From contig DDNC01000002.1 of NCBI GenBank assembly GCA_002340985.1, positions 53,487-70,352 of the forward strand: a stretch of 16,866 nt of DNA. The letters are read 5' to 3'. Position numbers and translations under genes: made by a program. Within the stretch, counting starts at the first letter, position 1. Every line of letters starts with the position of its first letter. The notes below the pieces were generated by a model. That model was not told where the DNA came from, did no database searches, and was given only the letters and a program-made list of their open reading frames with translations. Shown piece by piece: positions 14,285 through 16,866 of the stretch. Source of the DNA: Firmicutes bacterium UBA2530. Its GTDB lineage: Bacteria; Bacillota; Clostridia; Tissierellales; Sedimentibacteraceae.

Positions 14285-14313
14285 ATTATATACACAGTAA
14301 TTTGAGAAGTAAA
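14285..14313 (-). promoter_or_regulatory. Sigma-A promoter of the carboxyltransferase gene
   Basis: On the - strand TTTACT (14313-14308) is followed after 17 bases by TATAAT (14290-14285). The -35 box has four of six consensus bases and the -10 box is perfect. The leader would be about 115 bases. Confidence 0.5.
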
Positions 14314-14363
14314 TAGTTTGATTGTAAAAATAATTATTTCACTTCCTTACCGGTACTTTTATC

Positions 14364-14392
14364 TTGCATATGGTAACTTTTGATAGTATAAT
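14364..14392 (+). promoter_or_regulatory. Sigma-A promoter of the Lrp-type regulator gene
   Basis: TTGCAT and a perfect TATAAT are 17 bases apart. Transcription would start near 14399, about 100 bases before the gene. Confidence 0.65.
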
Positions 14393-14501
14393 AGCATGAC
14401 AAAAGATATTTGTACATAATATTAATAAGTGTTTTTTATAAAATGCATACAAATAAAAAGATTTTTGGAAAATATAACTTATAAAACAAGGCGGAATAAC
14501 T

Positions 14502-14927
14502 ATGGATCAGACGGATTTGAAAATTATCAGCATTTTACAGCAGGACGGAAGAATTTCAATGAAAGAATTGGGAAAAGAAGTATCTTTAAGTCCGCCTGCA
14601 GTAGCTGAAAGAGTTAAAAGGCTGGAGGATGACAATGTAATTGAAAAATACAAGGCTGTAATCAACAATGAAAAGGTTGGAAAGCCCATATGTGTACTTA
14701 TAAATGCATCTATAAAGCCAGAGAAGCAGGAAAATTTTTTGGAATTTGCAAGGAAAGCGGAAGAAATAGTTGAATGCCATCATGTAACAGGGCCACATAG
14801 CATGATTATGAAGGCTTATTTGAGAGAAATGACTCATTTGGAAGAGCTCGTGGGCAAGATTCAATTTTATGGCAATACCGAAACATTTATTATTATGTCA
14901 AGTCCCATTGAAGGTAAAGGAATTTAG
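14502..14927 (+). CDS. Lrp/AsnC-family transcriptional regulator
   Basis: A 141-residue protein of normal Lrp/AsnC length. The N-terminal winged helix-turn-helix covers about 1-60 (MDQTDLKIISILQQDGRIS, then LGKEVSLSPPAVAERVKRLE as the HTH), and the ligand-binding RAM domain covers about 65-136. Members bind amino acids or related small molecules and control amino-acid metabolism and transport, often including their own gene. The ribosome site is AAGGCGG. The gene is divergent from the carboxyltransferase gene and converges with a transporter gene, sharing 4 bases with it, so it could control either neighbour. The effector cannot be told from sequence. Confidence 0.92.
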   Translation: MDQTDLKIISILQQDGRISMKELGKEVSLSPPAVAERVKRLEDDNVIEKYKAVINNEKVGKPICVLINASIKPEKQENFLEFARKAEEIVECHHVTGPHSMIMKAYLREMTHLEELVGKIQFYGNTETFIIMSSPIEGKGI

Positions 14928-15778
14928 TTTTTTACGTGTTTTTGACTCACATATAAAATCATGGAGGCAGATAATATAAGTATGCCTCCGAAAATACTTT
15001 GCATATCGGGCATTTCGGATAAAAATATATATGCCAGTAATGAAGAAAATATTATATTTGAATAATCGTAAATAGAAACCTCTGAAGCTTCCCAGCTGTT
15101 GTATGCAGAGGTTAGTGCTATTTGTCCGAAAGCTGCCAGCAGACCTAAAAGAACGAGCATGGAAAGCTCATACAAATTAGGAACTGCAAAGCTGAAAACA
15201 AAAAAAGGAAGGCAGCTTACGGAGGACAAAAATGAATAATAAAATACAGTTGTGTAAATGCTTTCTCTGTCTCCTATGACTGTTATAAATACGTATGCTG
15301 CTCCTGAAAGTACTGCCGAAACGAACCCTGATACCGCAGGTATTACGGATAAATTGAATTGAGGTTTTATTATCAACAGGGCGCCAAGAATGGATATTGC
15401 CATTACGATAATTTTAGTTTTGTTGATTTTTTCGTTAAGAAAAAAGTGAGCGAAGATTATCACAAATATTGGTGACAGCTTATTAAGCATGGCAGCATCT
15501 GCCGCGAACATCTGTGTTGTCGCATAAAAAAACAGTACAATGCCTGTAAACCCGAATAAATATCGGAAAAACAGATATTTTCTGTTTTCTTTATTTCCAA
15601 AATAACTTAGATTGTTTTTTTTAATAACAATACATGCTATTATCAAGCTGATGAAATTTCTGAAAAATACTTTTTCCATAAGTGGTATTTCAGGCAGAAG
15701 CTTTACGATTATTTGCATTGCTGAAAAAGTAAATGCTGAAAAAAGCATCAATAATATAGCTTTGGTTTTTTTATTCAT
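14924..15778 (-). CDS. EamA/DMT-superfamily transporter
   Basis: A 284-residue integral membrane protein with two EamA repeats and about ten predicted transmembrane helices, the usual layout for drug/metabolite transporters such as RhaT-, YdcZ- or RarD-like exporters. The first repeat covers about 5-135 and the second about 145-278; a short basic tail (QKHVKN) follows. The ATG at 15778 is chosen because AAGGAG lies 8 bases before it and the first helix (KAILLMLFSAFTFSAM) starts at once; a 17-codon extension upstream is not helical. The 3' end overlaps the Lrp-type gene tail to tail by 4 bases. Together with that regulator, export of an amino acid or metabolite is plausible, but the substrate is unknown. 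Confidence 0.87.
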   Translation of the reverse strand: MNKKTKAILLMLFSAFTFSAMQIIVKLLPEIPLMEKVFFRNFISLIIACIVIKKNNLSYFGNKENRKYLFFRYLFGFTGIVLFFYATTQMFAADAAMLNKLSPIFVIIFAHFFLNEKINKTKIIVMAISILGALLIIKPQFNLSVIPAVSGFVSAVLSGAAYVFITVIGDRESIYTTVFYYSFLSSVSCLPFFVFSFAVPNLYELSMLVLLGLLAAFGQIALTSAYNSWEASEVSIYDYSNIIFSSLLAYIFLSEMPDMQSIFGGILILSASMILYVSQKHVKN

Positions 15779-15837
15779 AAAACACTCCTTGAATGCCGCA
15801 TAATTCCACGATTGTAATATTGTGCGCAAAAAAAGGC

Positions 15838-15867
15838 ATATTATTAATCCGGGGAGGAATGCGTCAA
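15838..15867 (-). promoter_or_regulatory. Possible sigma-A promoter of the EamA transporter gene
   Basis: On the - strand TTGACG (15867-15862) is followed after 18 bases by TAATAT (15843-15838). The -35 box is good, the -10 box only four of six. The leader would be about 55 bases. Confidence 0.4.
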
Positions 15868-15895
15868 AAAATTAAATAGAATATTTTTGAATTTA

Positions 15896-15904
15896 TGATA
15901 TAAT
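15896..15904 (+). promoter_or_regulatory. Extended -10 promoter of the FAD-dependent dehydrogenase gene
   Basis: TGATATAAT is an extended -10 element (TG, one base, perfect TATAAT). The -35 region is poor, as extended -10 promoters allow. Transcription would start near 15911, 47 bases before the gene. Confidence 0.5.
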
Positions 15905-15957
15905 GATAAGGTTATATTAAGAACAATTTATTAAACGTAAAAATACAGAGGTGCAAC

Positions 15958-16866
15958 ATGATTAGGATACAGCAGGTTAAGCTCCCTATAAATCACAGCG
16001 AAGAAGACTTGTATATAAAAGCAGCGGAAGCGCTTAAGGTAAAGAGAGAAGAAATAAATTCATTGTCAATTTTTAGAAAATCAATAGATGCAAGAAAAAA
16101 GGAAGAAATACTTTTCATATATGCCTTGGACGTGGATGTTGACCACGATATTAAAATTTCTAAAAGAAACAGCAATATTACCTTGATTGAGCCCTTTATG
16201 TATGAGGCTGAGGCAACCGGAGAAAATGAACTGAAAAACAGGCCGGTAATAGTTGGCTGCGGACCTTCCGGATTATTTTGTGCATTGCTTCTGGCAGAAA
16301 AGGGATATAACCCCATAGTGCTTGAAAGAGGAAAAAAGGTAAAGGACCGCGTTAAGGACATAGACAGGTTCTGGAAGGACGGAACTTTGAATGAGAGTTC
16401 CAACATACAGTTCGGAGAGGGAGGGGCAGGGACGTTTTCGGACGGCAAGCTCAATACCCTTATCAAGGACAGATCAAAAAGAGGGAAAAAGGTTCTGGAG
16501 GAATTTGTTGAGGCGGGAGCTCCGGAAGAAATAACATATATTAACAAACCTCATATAGGCACTGATTTACTCAGAGAATGTCTTGTAAACATACGAAAAA
16601 AAATAATAGGTCTCGGAGGTACATTCCGCTTTGAAGAATGTCTTACGGACATTAAGGTAAAAGACGACAGAATTCAGAGAATTGTAACCGAAAGTGATAT
16701 TATAGATACGGATGTGCTTGTGCTTGCCATAGGTCACAGTGCAAGGGATACATTCGAAATGATTAACGGAAAATTAGAGCTTAAGGCAAAACCGTTTGCC
16801 ATAGGTGTGAGAATAGAGCACCCGCAGAAAATGATAAGTGAGGCACAGTACGGAGAGATGGCCGGA
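15958..16866 (+). CDS. FAD-dependent dehydrogenase (COG2509 type), N-terminal part
   Basis: The first 303 codons of a flavoprotein; the gene runs off the window end (family members are about 530 residues). A small N-terminal domain (about 1-85) precedes the FAD-binding Rossmann motif VIVGCGPSGLFCALLLAE (97-114) and an acidic strand end at LERG (122-125). Further family marks are FGEGGAGTFSDGKLNT (152-167), which is typical of this group, the VLAIGHSARDTF segment and an IGVRIEHPQ motif. The start follows GAGGTG, 6 bases before the ATG. The group is widespread in Firmicutes and Bacteroidota, but its substrate is not established to my knowledge. It is divergent from the transporter gene, and no functional link is evident. 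Confidence 0.85.
   Translation, partial: MIRIQQVKLPINHSEEDLYIKAAEALKVKREEINSLSIFRKSIDARKKEEILFIYALDVDVDHDIKISKRNSNITLIEPFMYEAEATGENELKNRPVIVGCGPSGLFCALLLAEKGYNPIVLERGKKVKDRVKDIDRFWKDGTLNESSNIQFGEGGAGTFSDGKLNTLIKDRSKRGKKVLEEFVEAGAPEEITYINKPHIGTDLLRECLVNIRKKIIGLGGTFRFEECLTDIKVKDDRIQRIVTESDIIDTDVLVLAIGHSARDTFEMINGKLELKAKPFAIGVRIEHPQKMISEAQYGEMAG

Larger units (their letters stand above)
14164..14501. promoter_or_regulatory. Divergent spacer between the carboxyltransferase and Lrp-type genes
   Basis: This 338-base, strongly AT-rich spacer holds no gene. It carries a promoter in each direction, listed separately, and a weaker + strand option TTGAAA-N18-TATAAT at 14241-14270. Repeated TATAAT-like and ATATAT tracts between 14253 and 14292 are the sort of flexible DNA bound by Lrp-type regulators, but I see no clear Lrp consensus. 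Control of both genes by the product of the adjacent regulator gene is plausible from position only. Confidence 0.4.

Noticed and set aside
15779..15829. Seventeen-residue extension of the EamA transporter.
   Set aside because: It lacks a ribosome site and the sequence is not membrane-like; AAGGAG precedes the ATG at 15778.
15993..16547. A 184-codon antisense frame within the FAD-dependent dehydrogenase gene.
   Set aside because: It lies wholly opposite a well-supported flavoprotein gene and its Ser/Leu-rich product is typical of a shadow frame.

Overview
The window comes from a low-GC, strictly anaerobic, amino-acid- or organic-acid-fermenting member of the Clostridia. The signs are AT-rich spacers, strong AGGAGG ribosome sites, some TTG starts, a crotonyl-CoA (butyrate-type) gene set, and an oxygen-sensitive 2-hydroxyacyl-CoA dehydratase with its ATP-driven activator. 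I cannot name genus or species from sequence alone.

Region 1 (1-3760, + strand) is the end of a butyrate-type operon: the 3' end of etfA, a FabZ-like hotdog dehydratase, a crotonase, a thiolase and a 3-hydroxyacyl-CoA dehydrogenase, closed by a bidirectional terminator. A strong hairpin separates etfA from the rest. Together these genes would condense two acyl-CoAs, reduce and dehydrate the product, and pass electrons to the enoyl-CoA through Etf.

Region 2 (3759-10206) is the most interesting part. A UxaA/altronate dehydratase-family gene (- strand) and a four-gene operon (+ strand) diverge from a 0.4-kb spacer. The operon encodes both dehydratase subunits, their activator and a single-chain family I CoA-transferase. 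Each side of the spacer carries a sequence with the layout of a sigma-54 (-24/-12) promoter, and the DNA between them holds dyads suited to an enhancer-binding activator. The operon should activate a 2-hydroxy acid as its CoA ester and dehydrate it to a 2-enoyl-CoA, as in reductive Stickland-type fermentations. The substrate is not fixed by the sequence.

Region 3 (10207-11943) is decaying DNA. It holds a DapA-family aldolase gene broken by a short deletion that removes the GTTGE-type motif, a short kinase-like N-terminus, and only the C-terminal third of a D-2-hydroxyacid dehydrogenase, followed by about 0.5 kb of AT-rich DNA with no supported gene. The debris suggests that the operon was once longer and included the dehydrogenase that would make the 2-hydroxy acid.

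Region 4 (11944-16866) is a mixed set: a metal-dependent cyclase/hydrolase with a palindrome in its promoter, a biotin-domain-less OadA/5S-type carboxyltransferase subunit, a divergent Lrp/AsnC regulator, a convergent EamA transporter overlapping the regulator by 4 bases, and the start of a COG2509-type FAD-dependent dehydrogenase cut by the window edge. No tRNA, rRNA, insertion sequence or CRISPR array was seen.
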